Origin: JADKIH01 sp031417395
GTDB lineage: Bacteria > Bacteroidota > Bacteroidia > AKYH767-A > 2013-40CM-41-45
Assembly (NCBI GenBank): GCA_031417395.1
Contig: JANOVM010000036.1
Coordinates: 1-64,000, forward strand
Length of the DNA stretch: 64,000 bases
Reading direction: 5' to 3'
Position numbers and translations under genes: made by a program. Below the pieces are notes generated by a model that worked only from the letters and a program-made list of their open reading frames with translations, was not told where the DNA came from and searched no databases. Below, piece after piece: positions 16,597 to 25,916 of this stretch; position 1 is the first letter of the stretch, and each line of letters opens with the position of its first letter.

Positions 16597-19518
16597 TCAG
16601 TCGATAGTTATTAGGGGCAGACTAATATATACCCTGGTACCTGTTTTTCCTTCAATACTGAGGTCGGTAATAATAAAATCAACCTGCTTTTTCAGCTTTT
16701 TCTCTAACAAGACCAGCCTTTCACGAGTTATTTTCATGCCAAAATGTTTACGGCTAGAATCGTTTTCGGGTAATTTTGAAGACTGGTTAATACCGATTCC
16801 ATTGTCTTCGATAATTATTTTTAAAAAGGAATTATCGGCATCAATATTTATTTTTAACATTCCGCCTCCCTTTGGAAGGATTCCATGCCAAATGGCGTTT
16901 TCCAATAATGGCTGAAGAACCATTGATGGAATCATAATCTCACCCGCGGGGATATTCAAAGAAGTTTTAATTTCATATTCCAGTTTTTCCTCCAGCCTCA
17001 TTTTTTCAGACTCAAGGTATAAATTTAATCGATCAATTTCTTCTGAAAGGCTAATATTATTTTCATTTATTGTTTCCAGATTTTTTCGAAGCAGTTTGGC
17101 AAACCGTGAAAGATAGCTTCCGGCTTTCAGTGAATTTCCTGCATTGATTTGCTGCTGTATGGCACTTAAAGAATTAAAAATAAAATGCGGATTTACCATT
17201 GCCTGCAATGCCTGGTTTTGCAGGTAATTTATCTTTTGTTCGTATTCTAATTTTACATCTTGTTCCTTGCGCATCCTTCGTATTCTCAAACCATAGATTA
17301 TAGCCATTGATGTTATTAACATGAGTAAGAGTAATAAGTAAAACCAATTGGTTGCATAAAATGGCTGCAGAATGATGAAGGAGTAATCGATGGGCCTGCT
17401 CCATTCAGAATCCGAATGCCTTGCCCGTATTTGCAATGTGTATTCACCCGGAATCAATGAATTAAATTCAAGGGTAGTATTTACAGTAGAAATCCAGTTT
17501 CCATTGTTTAAATTATATTGATAAATGACTCCTTGCGGGAAAATGAAGTAGGGTGAAATGAAATCAAATCGAAGATACTTATCGATGTATCCAATCTTTG
17601 GACTTTTTAATTTTGTTATGTCTTTTCCCTGCCAAAGAACCTTGGTAAAATATACAACCGGCAGAGGTGTAATTTGCTGTTTGATCGAACGCTCATTAAT
17701 AACAGATGTTCCTTTCAAAGTAGCAACATAAATGTTTTTATCATCAGCATAAATGTCATTAATCTGGTTGGAGATTAATCCATCAGCTGTTGTAACCCGA
17801 AGAATAGTGTAATCTTTATTTGAGTCTTGAGAAATAATGTTTAATCCTTCATTGGTACACGCATAAACTTTTTCTTTCTTTTGAAAAAGTCTGACACAAT
17901 TATTACTTAATAAACCATCTGCTATTGTAAAATGTTTTACAATACTGTCGTTATCCAGCAATAATAATCCGTAACCTAAAACAGAAAGTAGTATTTTCCC
18001 GTCAAAAGCACACATGTCAACGATGCGTTTACCCAGCAAAGGGTGAATGTTCTTTAGTGAAACCGGAATATTATTTTTTATTCTTCCAACTCCGTCAAAA
18101 TCTGAAAACCAGATATTGCCTATTGAATCAGTGCACACGGCATAATATCGCTTTATGGGAAGACTGAGGCGGTTTGCTACAAAGTGCTCTGTGGCAATAT
18201 CTTTTCCACTGATTGAATGAATAGCAACCTGACTGACTATAAGAACATCTCCGGAATCTGTTATGAAGAAATCTTTTATGGGTTGAATCTCCGTAACTCT
18301 TTCCGGCATTGAAAATTTAACGGGTATTGGTTTATCTTTACCGGCTGACTGTTTAACAAAACTCATTCCGTCATCGCCGGCAATAATCATATAGCCCATA
18401 GGATGTTCTGCAATTTTTAAAACCCTTCCCAGGTTGTTCGAAAGGTTAGGTACTTTTAAGTATTCAAATTTACCGCGATCAATTCTATCTACTAAACCGT
18501 ATTTATGGCCAAACCAAATTCTGTTTTTTTTATCAACAGTTATTGCATAAACCTCATTGTCTTTAAGTCCTTCATTTTTAGAATAGGATAATACGGATTT
18601 AAAATTCCAGGGTAGCATGATTACACCTCCTCCGTGAATGGTAAACCAAATATTTCCTTCATTATCTTTAAGTACGGATGTGACAAACTCTCCCTTTAAA
18701 AAAACATCAAAAAGTTTATAACCTTCTTTTGTTTTCTCATAGAAGAAAACACCATTTTTCGTTCCTGTTACCCAGAAACCAAGTTTGTCATCGCAGTATA
18801 TCTTAGAAGGTAAAACCGGCAGAGGGTAATCCACATATGTTCTTTCAACACTATTGTTTCGGTCAACAGTGATAATTCCTGAATCTGAAAGCATAACAAG
18901 CATGGAATCTTTATAATAACACCATTGTAGTAATTTGGCTTTGGAAGGATAATTTTCCGCACCTGGATTAACTTGCTGCAGATTAGATGTTGAATTTTTC
19001 CAGTTTCCCAAATTTGTCTGAAAGATTGGAACAGAATCATAATTCAGATTTTCTACAGTTGCCGGCAGAATTACTTTAATGCCTTTTGGACTTTTGTTCA
19101 TTAGCCAGTATTGTCCTAAGCTGTCGAAAAACATTTCGTAAAAATAAAATCCCGGACCAATTTTTTTTAAAAAAGGATAAGAAGAATCAGCAATTACACT
19201 TTCTCCCTCAATGATGGAAATGGTTCCATTAAAATTCAATAGCCATAATCTCCCTTTTTCATCCAGTTTAATTTTCAACACTTCGTTATCGGCGAGACCA
19301 TCATCAACCGTAAACTTTTTAAAGCGATTCCCATCGAACCGGCAAACTCCGGCGGAGGTTGCAAACCATATAAACCCTTTTGTATCCTGTATAACATCGT
19401 AAACGGTATTACTGTTTAATCCGTCATCTACTGTATAGTGGCGATATGGATAACTCTGACCGTATATAGTATGTAATTCAAAAAGAAAATATAAAATGAA
19501 AAAAAGCAAATATCGCAT
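16597..19518 (-). CDS. Two-component regulator propeller sensor histidine kinase (LytS/YehU type)
   Basis: Membrane sensor kinase of 973 residues. After a signal peptide (1-20) come two seven-bladed Reg_prop propellers (~25-620, repeated patterns such as DDGLNSNTVYDVIQDTKGFIWFAT), a Y_Y_Y domain (~640-710), one transmembrane helix (~725-747, WFYLLLLLMLITSMAIIYGL), then a His_kinase domain with phospho-acceptor His778 in NPHFIFNSL and an HATPase_c domain (LLENAIWHG; DNGIGI). The periplasmic propellers sense an external ligand and the kinase phosphorylates the adjacent LytTR regulator. Its start lies 12 bp after the stop of that regulator gene, so the two form an operon. The ligand is unknown; in this family it is often a glycan or an envelope signal. 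Confidence 0.94.
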   Translation of the reverse strand: MRYLLFFILYFLFELHTIYGQSYPYRHYTVDDGLNSNTVYDVIQDTKGFIWFATSAGVCRFDGNRFKKFTVDDGLADNEVLKIKLDEKGRLWLLNFNGTISIIEGESVIADSSYPFLKKIGPGFYFYEMFFDSLGQYWLMNKSPKGIKVILPATVENLNYDSVPIFQTNLGNWKNSTSNLQQVNPGAENYPSKAKLLQWCYYKDSMLVMLSDSGIITVDRNNSVERTYVDYPLPVLPSKIYCDDKLGFWVTGTKNGVFFYEKTKEGYKLFDVFLKGEFVTSVLKDNEGNIWFTIHGGGVIMLPWNFKSVLSYSKNEGLKDNEVYAITVDKKNRIWFGHKYGLVDRIDRGKFEYLKVPNLSNNLGRVLKIAEHPMGYMIIAGDDGMSFVKQSAGKDKPIPVKFSMPERVTEIQPIKDFFITDSGDVLIVSQVAIHSISGKDIATEHFVANRLSLPIKRYYAVCTDSIGNIWFSDFDGVGRIKNNIPVSLKNIHPLLGKRIVDMCAFDGKILLSVLGYGLLLLDNDSIVKHFTIADGLLSNNCVRLFQKKEKVYACTNEGLNIISQDSNKDYTILRVTTADGLISNQINDIYADDKNIYVATLKGTSVINERSIKQQITPLPVVYFTKVLWQGKDITKLKSPKIGYIDKYLRFDFISPYFIFPQGVIYQYNLNNGNWISTVNTTLEFNSLIPGEYTLQIRARHSDSEWSRPIDYSFIILQPFYATNWFYLLLLLMLITSMAIIYGLRIRRMRKEQDVKLEYEQKINYLQNQALQAMVNPHFIFNSLSAIQQQINAGNSLKAGSYLSRFAKLLRKNLETINENNISLSEEIDRLNLYLESEKMRLEEKLEYEIKTSLNIPAGEIMIPSMVLQPLLENAIWHGILPKGGGMLKINIDADNSFLKIIIEDNGIGINQSSKLPENDSSRKHFGMKITRERLVLLEKKLKKQVDFIITDLSIEGKTGTRVYISLPLITID

Positions 19519-19530
19519 ACCGGCTGGAAG

Positions 19531-20313
19531 TTAAATTCTTTTTGAAAGCTGATTAATCACTAGCATAAATTCATCCAGTCGCCTTCTGCTTACCATTACT
19601 TTATTGCCATTTTTCATTATTACAAAATGACCATCCACACTGGAGTATTCCTTTACATGATTTAAATTGATAATTGCAGATTTATGAACCCTGAAAAATA
19701 TAGCCGGATCAATGATTCCTTCAAATTCCCTGAGCGTTCGGCTTACAACCAATTGTTCCGGCTTATCCAGGTGAAGGATGGTATAGTTGCCTCCGGCCTC
19801 AAGGTATATAATGTCATCGATGGGAACAATATTGAAACCTTGTTTATTGGGAAGAGTTAATCGGTTGGAGTATCCATTTGCAGATAAATCACCGGCAGTA
19901 TTTTGAATAGAATTATAATAAACTTCTTCGTTGGAATTGTTTTTTTCATTAAATTGTTTGAAACGTTGTCTACATTTTTCAAGGGCTTCAATGAGTTCTT
20001 TGGGGTCTATTGGTTTTAAAAGATAATCAACGGCATTTGCACGGAAAGCCCGTATGGCATATTCTCCAAAAGCCGTTATAAATACCACCTGGTATTTATT
20101 CTTTCCTATTGAGATTAAAAAATCGAAACCACTTTCTTTGGGCATGTGGATGTCAAGCAAAAGGATATCTGCTTTTACATTATTCAATGTGATTCTTGCG
20201 CTTTCTGCTGAATCTGCTTCAGCGACTACCGTAAAGCCCGGACAGTATTGTTCTATTAATAATTTTAAGCCTGCTCTGTTAGGCTTCTCATCATCTATTA
20301 TGCATATATTCAT
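19531..20313 (-). CDS. LytTR-family response regulator
   Basis: A 260-residue regulator. Residues 1-120 are a receiver domain with the acidic pocket at Asp7-Asp8, phospho-acceptor Asp54 (LLLDIHMP) and the conserved Lys in DYLLKPID. A linker leads to a LytTR DNA-binding domain (~155-260, with IDDIIYLEAGGNYTILHL, FFRVHKSAIINLNHV and VSRRRLDEF). It would be phosphorylated by the kinase encoded 12 bp downstream and act as a transcription factor on LytTR-type direct repeats. The promoter must lie in the 624-bp upstream gap, which also contains a minus-strand terminator. Confidence 0.95.
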   Translation of the reverse strand: MNICIIDDEKPNRAGLKLLIEQYCPGFTVVAEADSAESARITLNNVKADILLLDIHMPKESGFDFLISIGKNKYQVVFITAFGEYAIRAFRANAVDYLLKPIDPKELIEALEKCRQRFKQFNEKNNSNEEVYYNSIQNTAGDLSANGYSNRLTLPNKQGFNIVPIDDIIYLEAGGNYTILHLDKPEQLVVSRTLREFEGIIDPAIFFRVHKSAIINLNHVKEYSSVDGHFVIMKNGNKVMVSRRRLDEFMLVINQLSKRI

Positions 20314-20937
20314 AAAATGGATTGAACTTTATTAAAGCTATACAATAATAAAAGAAAGTTTTCAATCATTCATATTAAAAGTGTTGGAATGGTTTGTTTC
20401 TTTTAATTCCGGTACATAAAAATAAAAGGCCGCCTTTCAAAGCGACCTTTCTGCTGCATGAAGGATTGAGAATACTTTTGATTCAAACTTGCTGATTAAA
20501 GGTGTGTTTCTTAAGTCAAGCAAGAAAAAAACAAGCCAAACAATAGTTTTCTTTCTTCCTGTTTTGAGCGTAATACTAATCAGTCAGTCTCAGATTATTA
20601 TGTGGGTTCGTGTGGTTTTCTTAATTGTCATTAATCCAATTAAGAGCATAAACTATTACTGAAAGATTAGTGCATTTACTAAAGTGATTTAATAAATACG
20701 ATTCAAATCTACGGAGAGATATTTTAATACATAATCATAATGTGTGAATGGATATAATTACTGTGTAAATGGTAAAAAAGGATTGAAGTATTTTTTAAAA
20801 ATTCAAAATTTACGTTTTTATGATAGTTCTGATTGAATTAAGGTCATTTTGCAGATTATATTGTCTATTCAATGTATGATGTTTCAAATAAATTTACTAT
20901 TATTCGAATCGAATGTTGCAATGATTAATCGAAATTT
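20314..20937. other. Long divergent intergenic region upstream of the two-component operon
   Basis: This 624-bp gap separates the minus-strand LytTR operon from a plus-strand gene. No credible gene longer than ~20 codons is seen on either strand. A minus-strand intrinsic terminator sits at 20414-20450, about 110 bp ahead of the regulator start. The sequence to its right (20460-20640) could encode a small RNA or a leader. A partial -7-like TAGCTTTA lies close to the regulator start on the minus strand. Confidence 0.4.
20414..20450 (-). terminator. Orphan intrinsic terminator in the leader region of the LytTR operon
   Basis: Stem arms 20425-20434 and 20441-20450 enclose a 6-nt loop. On the minus strand all ten positions pair (two as G:U), while the plus-strand version has C:A mismatches, so the structure is a minus-strand RNA. 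The minus-strand 3' side is T-rich (TTTTTATTTTTATG). No annotated gene precedes it on that strand. Confidence 0.75.
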
Positions 20938-21555
20938 ATGAAAAGAACAACTATTTTATTTTTCAAAGCATTAATTATACTTATGCCTTTTCAGGTATTC
21001 CCACAAACCGCTGAATTAAGAAACCTCGCTCATTTAATGGCAGGCTCTTATAGCAGCGAAGCACAACATGAAAAGGATACCGTAAATTATTTTGACATTC
21101 GATTACAGATAATTCCCATCTGGAAAGACAGAAAAGATGGATATTGGTTTTATGTTGAACAGGCCATGAATGGTTATCTTGATAAGCCGTATCGTCAGCG
21201 TGTATATCACCTGAAACAGAATGAAGGGACTTTTGAAAGTGTAATTTATTTACTTAAAGATCCTTTGCGATTTACCGGTAAACCGGAATCTGTTGAATTG
21301 CTTCCTCTCGATTCGCTCTTGGAGAAAGAAGGTTGCTCTGTGATATTAAAGAAAACCAAGGATAATGTTTATGCCGGAGGAACCGTAGGGAAGAACTGTC
21401 CCAGCGACAGGAAAGGAGCAACGTATGCTACTTCTCAGGTTACAATATCTGAAGATCTCCTGCTAAGCTGGGATCAGGGGTTTAATGAAAAAGACGAGCA
21501 GGTTTGGGGAGCCGAAAAAGGCGGATACTATTTTAAGAAATTGAAACAGTATTGA
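20938..21555 (+). CDS. CpcT/CpeT-like exported protein
   Basis: A 205-residue protein with a signal peptide (1-22, ending VFPQ). The mature part matches the chromophore lyase CpcT/CpeT family: an N-terminal LMAGSYSSEAQ, the middle DGYWFYVEQAMNGYLDKPYRQRVYHL, a Cys in EGCSVILKK and a late Cys in GKNCPSDRKGATY. In cyanobacteria the family attaches bilins to phycobiliproteins. In heterotrophic Bacteroidota exported homologues are common and must do something else, probably binding a hydrophobic ligand in the beta-barrel cavity. No tetrapyrrole gene is nearby. Confidence 0.8.
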   Translation: MKRTTILFFKALIILMPFQVFPQTAELRNLAHLMAGSYSSEAQHEKDTVNYFDIRLQIIPIWKDRKDGYWFYVEQAMNGYLDKPYRQRVYHLKQNEGTFESVIYLLKDPLRFTGKPESVELLPLDSLLEKEGCSVILKKTKDNVYAGGTVGKNCPSDRKGATYATSQVTISEDLLLSWDQGFNEKDEQVWGAEKGGYYFKKLKQY

Positions 21556-21621
21556 TTCAGGTTTTACTTTTTGTGCTTATATTATTTGATGAACAAGGAG
21601 AATACTATCTGACTTTGGAAA

Positions 21622-22443
21622 TCAGCCGAGAGACTCAAAAATCCCACGTCCACTCATAAAGTGCTTAATATTGACACACAATACCGGTAACTGTGTTTCA
21701 TTTGCCACAAGTTTTTGTTCTTCAACACCCATGATGTAATCGGTAATATTTGTTTCCGGATCAATAGTGGTAACAATTAAATCCACGCCCGATGAATTTG
21801 CAGTTGCTAATACATCTTTATATTTTGAGGACGATGTATAGGTTCCGGATTCTGCAAACGGTATATTATTGTCTTTCAAGTATGATTTAAAATAAGTAAG
21901 GTTATAGTTTATTTTGTTATTAATAAAATCATCTGTTGATTTTTGTTTTGTGAGCAATAACGTTGCTTTGAACTTTTCGTTGAGAGATTCGATTAGAGGA
22001 AGAAGTTGTTTTATCTCTTTTGTGTAGTCAACGGGGATTAAGATCTTTTTTATTTCTTTATAGGGTAATTTTTGAATAACAATGTAGGGTGTTTTGGATT
22101 GAGTAATTACCTTCATTGCTTTAGAGCCAATAATTTTCTGCATCCCTTTAATGCCATGCGTTCCCATGATAATCAAAGAAGCCTTTAATTCATCGGCGGT
22201 ATTTCCAATCTGATCGAAAATATTTCCGGGTTTTACGCAGCTTTCTATAGTAGCTCTGGTGCTGTCTTTATGCTTTTGAATAAGAGAATTAAGGTTGAAC
22301 AAAGCTGTGGCAGCATCCTTTTCTGATGAAACAACATGAAACAATAGAATATTAGTAACTGATAAAACATCAGTCAATCCTATAGCATATCGTAAAGCAT
22401 TTTCAGTAATATCAGTGAAATCAATAGGAACTAGTATTTTCAT
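21622..22443 (-). CDS. Tandem-domain universal stress protein
   Basis: A 273-residue cytoplasmic protein with two Usp domains. Domain 1 (1-~140) begins MKILVPIDFTDITENALRYAIGL and has the nucleotide-binding motif MGTHGIKGMQKIIGSKAMKVI. Domain 2 (~145-265) begins KKILIPVDYTKEIKQLLPLI but its C-terminal motif is degenerate (TTIDPETNITDYIMGVEEQKLV), so it probably does not bind ATP. Usp proteins accumulate under stress and bind ATP or AMP; partners vary. A CsbD-like small gene lies 104 bp upstream on the same strand, consistent with a stress-related pair. Confidence 0.9.
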   Translation of the reverse strand: MKILVPIDFTDITENALRYAIGLTDVLSVTNILLFHVVSSEKDAATALFNLNSLIQKHKDSTRATIESCVKPGNIFDQIGNTADELKASLIIMGTHGIKGMQKIIGSKAMKVITQSKTPYIVIQKLPYKEIKKILIPVDYTKEIKQLLPLIESLNEKFKATLLLTKQKSTDDFINNKINYNLTYFKSYLKDNNIPFAESGTYTSSSKYKDVLATANSSGVDLIVTTIDPETNITDYIMGVEEQKLVANETQLPVLCVNIKHFMSGRGIFESLG

Positions 22444-22546
22444 AAATGTTTCGAAATTTATTTCATAAAAATAAATAATATTTTCAGAAATAAAAATTCA
22501 CGAATCCTAATCCCAAGAACAAAAATGATAGGATTGAAATATTGTA

Positions 22547-22732
22547 TTAAAGTGTACCGATCAGAGTCAAAACTTCCAGCCTTGTTTTTTTAAGTTTAAA
22601 TTCAATTCTTTTCAATAAGTCCTCTTCTTGTCCTTTGACATAAATGATATCTAAAGAAGTTAATTTCGGAAAACGGTTTCTTAATTTATCGGAAATATCG
22701 CCCCATGAGCTTTCTAAATTTTCTCTGTTCAT
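22547..22732 (-). CDS. CsbD-like small stress protein
   Basis: A 61-residue protein. The pattern Asn-x-Glu-x-Leu-x-x-x-Trp-x-x-Ile-x-x-Lys-Leu-x-x-x-Phe, then Leu-x-x-x-Asp-Ile-x-Tyr-x-x-Gly-x-Glu-x-x-Leu-Leu-x-Arg-Ile, fits the CsbD family seen in Bacteroidota, where it is part of general and osmotic stress responses. The usual KGK core is missing (SWGDISDKLRNRF), so the assignment is from overall pattern and length. It lies directly upstream of the universal stress gene in the same orientation. Confidence 0.65.
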   Translation of the reverse strand: MNRENLESSWGDISDKLRNRFPKLTSLDIIYVKGQEEDLLKRIEFKLKKTRLEVLTLIGTL

Positions 22733-23120
22733 TCTATAAATTCTTTAAGTGAAAACGTGTATATTCTTTAAAGATACGTTTAATATTTTGTTATTATGTG
22801 ATTTTCAGAATAATAAAAGAGAATTTGTGATGATACTTGATTATAGTTCTATAATAATGGATTTTTTCAATCTTAAAATCGCTATTCCAATCTAATTTTA
22901 TTCAATTTTATCGAATAAATTGTTTAAAAGGCATTCAGTGAATAAAATTCTGTTTTTGAAAATTTTCTTTAATCGGAATTCGAAAAATATGCATACATTG
23001 TTTCAAATAAGAAAGCAAAAGTTGTATTTTTTGATAAAATCCTGATGTTTCTAATTTATTGGAGACTTGTTTTTTATTCAACTTCAACCATAACTGTTTT
23101 CCTAAAAAAGATAATAAAGT
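22733..23120. other. AT-rich divergent intergenic region
   Basis: This 388-bp gap lies between divergent genes and presumably holds the promoters of the CsbD-like gene and the desaturase. I see no clear hairpin, repeat or reading frame. A near match to the -7 box (TATTTTTTG) lies about 95 bp before the desaturase start. Confidence 0.35.
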
Positions 23121-24197
23121 ATGTCATTTATTGATAACATCCTGGAAGAACCTAAATACGGTTGGATGGATGAAAACGGCGAGCTTGTTAAGCCGACAAA
23201 AAAGCAGCTCTTAAAAGAATTCTTCTCTCGTTTCAACATCTTTAAAACAAGAAAAAACTGGCTTCCATTAGCCTGTTGGGGAAGCGTTTTATTGTTATTC
23301 CCTTTTGTGGTGATCTTCGCCATAAATTATTTTAGTTATAAATTAATTATCGTTGGATTTTTATACGGTATGATCGTCATGGGTACGCACGGTACAATAT
23401 GGTATCATCGCTATTCTACTCATCAGGCTTATACATTTAAAAATAATTTCTGGCGCTTCATTACGAAAAATTTAGTGCCTAAAATGTTACCGGAAGAAAT
23501 CTATGTAGTGTCCCATCACGTTCATCATGCAAAATCGGATATGCCCGGAGATCCGTATAATGCCCATGGAGGATTTTTATATTGCTTTCTTGCCGATGTA
23601 AATCATCAGTTAATCAACCGCAATTTAAGTGAAAGTGATTATGCAAGGGTGGCGGGATTTATGAGTCATACAGGAGTTAAATGTAATACGTATGCTCAAT
23701 ATCAACGCTGGGGTTCTGTTTCAAATCCATTAAGCACCGTTGCGGGAATGCTGCTCAATCTTGTTTTTTGGTTCGCTGTTTTTTACTTGCTTGGCGGAAT
23801 GGTATTGGCATGTACATTATTTGGTGGTGCTTTTTTCTGGGCGGTCGGTGTTCGCACGTTTAATTTTAATGGCCATGGAAGAGGAAAAGATGAGCAGTTG
23901 GATGGTGTGGATTTTAATCACAATGATTTTTCTGTTAATCAATACTGGCCGGGAATTGTAGCAGGTGAATGGCATAATAATCACCATCTTTTCCCGCGCA
24001 GTGCACGGGCAGGTTTTTTAAAATATCAAATTGATTTTGCGTGGTATTATATATATTTCCTTTACTTAATTGGAGGTGTTACTTCTTTTCATAACTCCAA
24101 ACCGAATTTCATTAATAATTACTATTTACCTTACCTCGAAAGAATCAAAAACAAAAAAAATATCCGAGTACGAGAAGAGGTAACTACCCCTGATTAA
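23121..24197 (+). CDS. Membrane fatty-acid desaturase (acyl-CoA/acyl-lipid type)
   Basis: A 358-residue integral membrane di-iron enzyme that introduces a cis double bond into saturated acyl chains, controlling membrane fluidity. Three histidine boxes are present: HRYSTH (His96 to His101), HHVHH (near 132-136) and HNNHH (near 280-284), the set expected for the delta-9 type. Hydrophobic segments flank them at ~50-85 and ~200-245. The N-terminal 50 residues are hydrophilic. It lacks the C-terminal cytochrome b5 found in eukaryotic forms. It appears to be monocistronic. Confidence 0.92.
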   Translation: MSFIDNILEEPKYGWMDENGELVKPTKKQLLKEFFSRFNIFKTRKNWLPLACWGSVLLLFPFVVIFAINYFSYKLIIVGFLYGMIVMGTHGTIWYHRYSTHQAYTFKNNFWRFITKNLVPKMLPEEIYVVSHHVHHAKSDMPGDPYNAHGGFLYCFLADVNHQLINRNLSESDYARVAGFMSHTGVKCNTYAQYQRWGSVSNPLSTVAGMLLNLVFWFAVFYLLGGMVLACTLFGGAFFWAVGVRTFNFNGHGRGKDEQLDGVDFNHNDFSVNQYWPGIVAGEWHNNHHLFPRSARAGFLKYQIDFAWYYIYFLYLIGGVTSFHNSKPNFINNYYLPYLERIKNKKNIRVREEVTTPD

Positions 24198-24237
24198 TTG
24201 GATCGGAAAAACTATTTCTATAACTCTAATTTGATCG

Positions 24238-24245
24238 TATCTTTG
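24238..24245 (+). promoter_or_regulatory. Bacteroidota-type -7 promoter box upstream of the helicase gene
   Basis: TATCTTTG is an exact TAnnTTTG match, 17 bp before the start codon. A weak TTTC at about 24214 could serve as the -33 element at roughly the expected spacing. It implies that the helicase has its own promoter and a very short leader. Confidence 0.45.
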
Positions 24246-24262
24246 TAACCACAAAATCAACG

Positions 24263-25873
24263 ATGCGATTAGATAATTCAAAATTTCCGGAAACGCCTGA
24301 TCAGGCCATAGGAAAAAAGCTCTATGCTTATCAGCAAGGTGCCATTGATCAGATATTGCAAAGATTTAATGAACATCATACCAATTATTGCCTTTTATAT
24401 CAGCTTCCTACCGGTGGGGGCAAAACAGTAATTTTTTCAGAAATAGCAAGGAGATTTATTGAAGCAACAGGAAAAAAGGTGTTAATACTAACGCACAGGA
24501 TAGAGCTATGCGGACAAACCCATCAAATGCTCAATGAGTTTGGCGTGAAAAACAAGGTGATTAATAGTGAGGTTAAAGAACTTCCCGTCCCAAACGATTA
24601 TATGTGTTTTGTTGCTATGGTTGAAACGCTGAATAACAGGCTTAGAGATAAGATTCTGGATCTGGACAGCATTGGACTAATGATTGTTGATGAAGCACAC
24701 TACAATTCATTTGGAAAATTATTTAAGTTTTATGAAAAGGGTGTAATGCTTGGTGTTACAGCAACTCCGCTAAGTTCCAACATCAACCTTCCCATGAAGG
24801 ATAATTACGATGAACTTATTGTAGGCGAATCAATTTCTTCACTCATTGGAATGGGTTTTTTGGCAAAAGCAACAACGTATAGCTATCACGTCGGATTAAC
24901 ATCCTTAAAAGTCGGTATCAATGGTGACTATACTGTAAGTTCGAGCGAAAGGCTTTATAACAATAGTGCCATGCAGGATAAACTGCTAAGCGCATATCAG
25001 GAAAGAAGTTTTGGAAAAAAGACACTTATCTTTAATAATGGTATTGAAACGTCAAAGCATGTTTATGCAACGTTTCGTCAGGCCGGTTATCAGATAAAGC
25101 ATCTTGATAATACCAATACAGCCCGCGAAAGAAGAGATATCCTCCAATGGTTTCGCGAAAAACCCGATGCCATACTTACTTCTGTAAGTATCCTTACAAC
25201 GGGTTTTGATGAACCAACCGTAGAAAGCATCATTCTTAACCGGGCGACCAAATCTCTCACGCTTTACTTTCAAATGATTGGAAGAGGATCCCGTATTCTT
25301 GGCAACAAAAAAGAATTTACTGTTATTGATTTGGGAAATAACCTTAGCCGCTTTGGCTTGTGGGAGGACTCTATTGACTGGATGAGCATTTTCCGCTCTC
25401 CTGAGCTGCATTTACAGGGACTAAAAAGTGATGAAGAAATTGAAAGGGCTTACAAATATGTAATGCCGGAAACACTCAGATTAAGATTCAGTAAATCTGA
25501 AGTTATAGATTTCAATGTCAAAGAAGAACATAAAAAAGTTATTGGCAGCCACCATAGACCAAGAGTCGTCATTGACCGTTCTATTGAGCAGCATCGGAAT
25601 ATGTGCATTGAAAATAGTATAGACCTGGAAGAAGCCTTGTCGCTTGCAGAGCTTTTAAAAGAAGAAATTGATTACCGCGTTCGGATTTATGGACGCTGTC
25701 TTAGTAAAACTTCTGAAAGTTATGTCAAATGGCTGCAGGATGAATATAAAAGAAACCTGAAAGCCGGCTTGTTCATGAAATACCTGACTCCCTCTGATCA
25801 TTCAGAAAGCAATTCAGATGAATTGGAGCAATTGCCGGATGAGGGAGAAGAAACTGATAGTTTCGAAATTTAA
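24263..25873 (+). CDS. Stand-alone DEAD/DEAH-box (SF2) helicase
   Basis: A 536-residue ATP-dependent helicase or translocase. RecA domain 1 has a Q-like YAYQQGAID, Walker A GGGKT at 51-55 and the Walker B DEAH at 143-146, then the SAT-like motif VTATPL. RecA domain 2 shows LTTGFDEP and motif VI QMIGRGSR (337-344). It resembles the SSL2/RadD branch (COG1061), but the C-terminal ~170 residues are acidic and unique. No nuclease, methylase or defence gene is adjacent, so a general repair or RNA/DNA remodelling role is more likely than defence. A membrane protein gene starts 43 bp after its stop. Confidence 0.92.
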   Translation: MRLDNSKFPETPDQAIGKKLYAYQQGAIDQILQRFNEHHTNYCLLYQLPTGGGKTVIFSEIARRFIEATGKKVLILTHRIELCGQTHQMLNEFGVKNKVINSEVKELPVPNDYMCFVAMVETLNNRLRDKILDLDSIGLMIVDEAHYNSFGKLFKFYEKGVMLGVTATPLSSNINLPMKDNYDELIVGESISSLIGMGFLAKATTYSYHVGLTSLKVGINGDYTVSSSERLYNNSAMQDKLLSAYQERSFGKKTLIFNNGIETSKHVYATFRQAGYQIKHLDNTNTARERRDILQWFREKPDAILTSVSILTTGFDEPTVESIILNRATKSLTLYFQMIGRGSRILGNKKEFTVIDLGNNLSRFGLWEDSIDWMSIFRSPELHLQGLKSDEEIERAYKYVMPETLRLRFSKSEVIDFNVKEEHKKVIGSHHRPRVVIDRSIEQHRNMCIENSIDLEEALSLAELLKEEIDYRVRIYGRCLSKTSESYVKWLQDEYKRNLKAGLFMKYLTPSDHSESNSDELEQLPDEGEETDSFEI

Positions 25874-25916
25874 TGCACACCGTTTGATTTTTTTATTGCA
25901 TTTAGAAAAATGGGGA

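Noticed and set aside
20938..21555. Phycobiliprotein lyase activity implying photosynthesis
   Set aside because: The protein is exported and no bilin or phycobiliprotein gene is present.
24263..25873. Helicase as part of an anti-phage or restriction system
   Set aside because: No nuclease, methylase, specificity subunit or other defence gene flanks it; it has its own promoter box.
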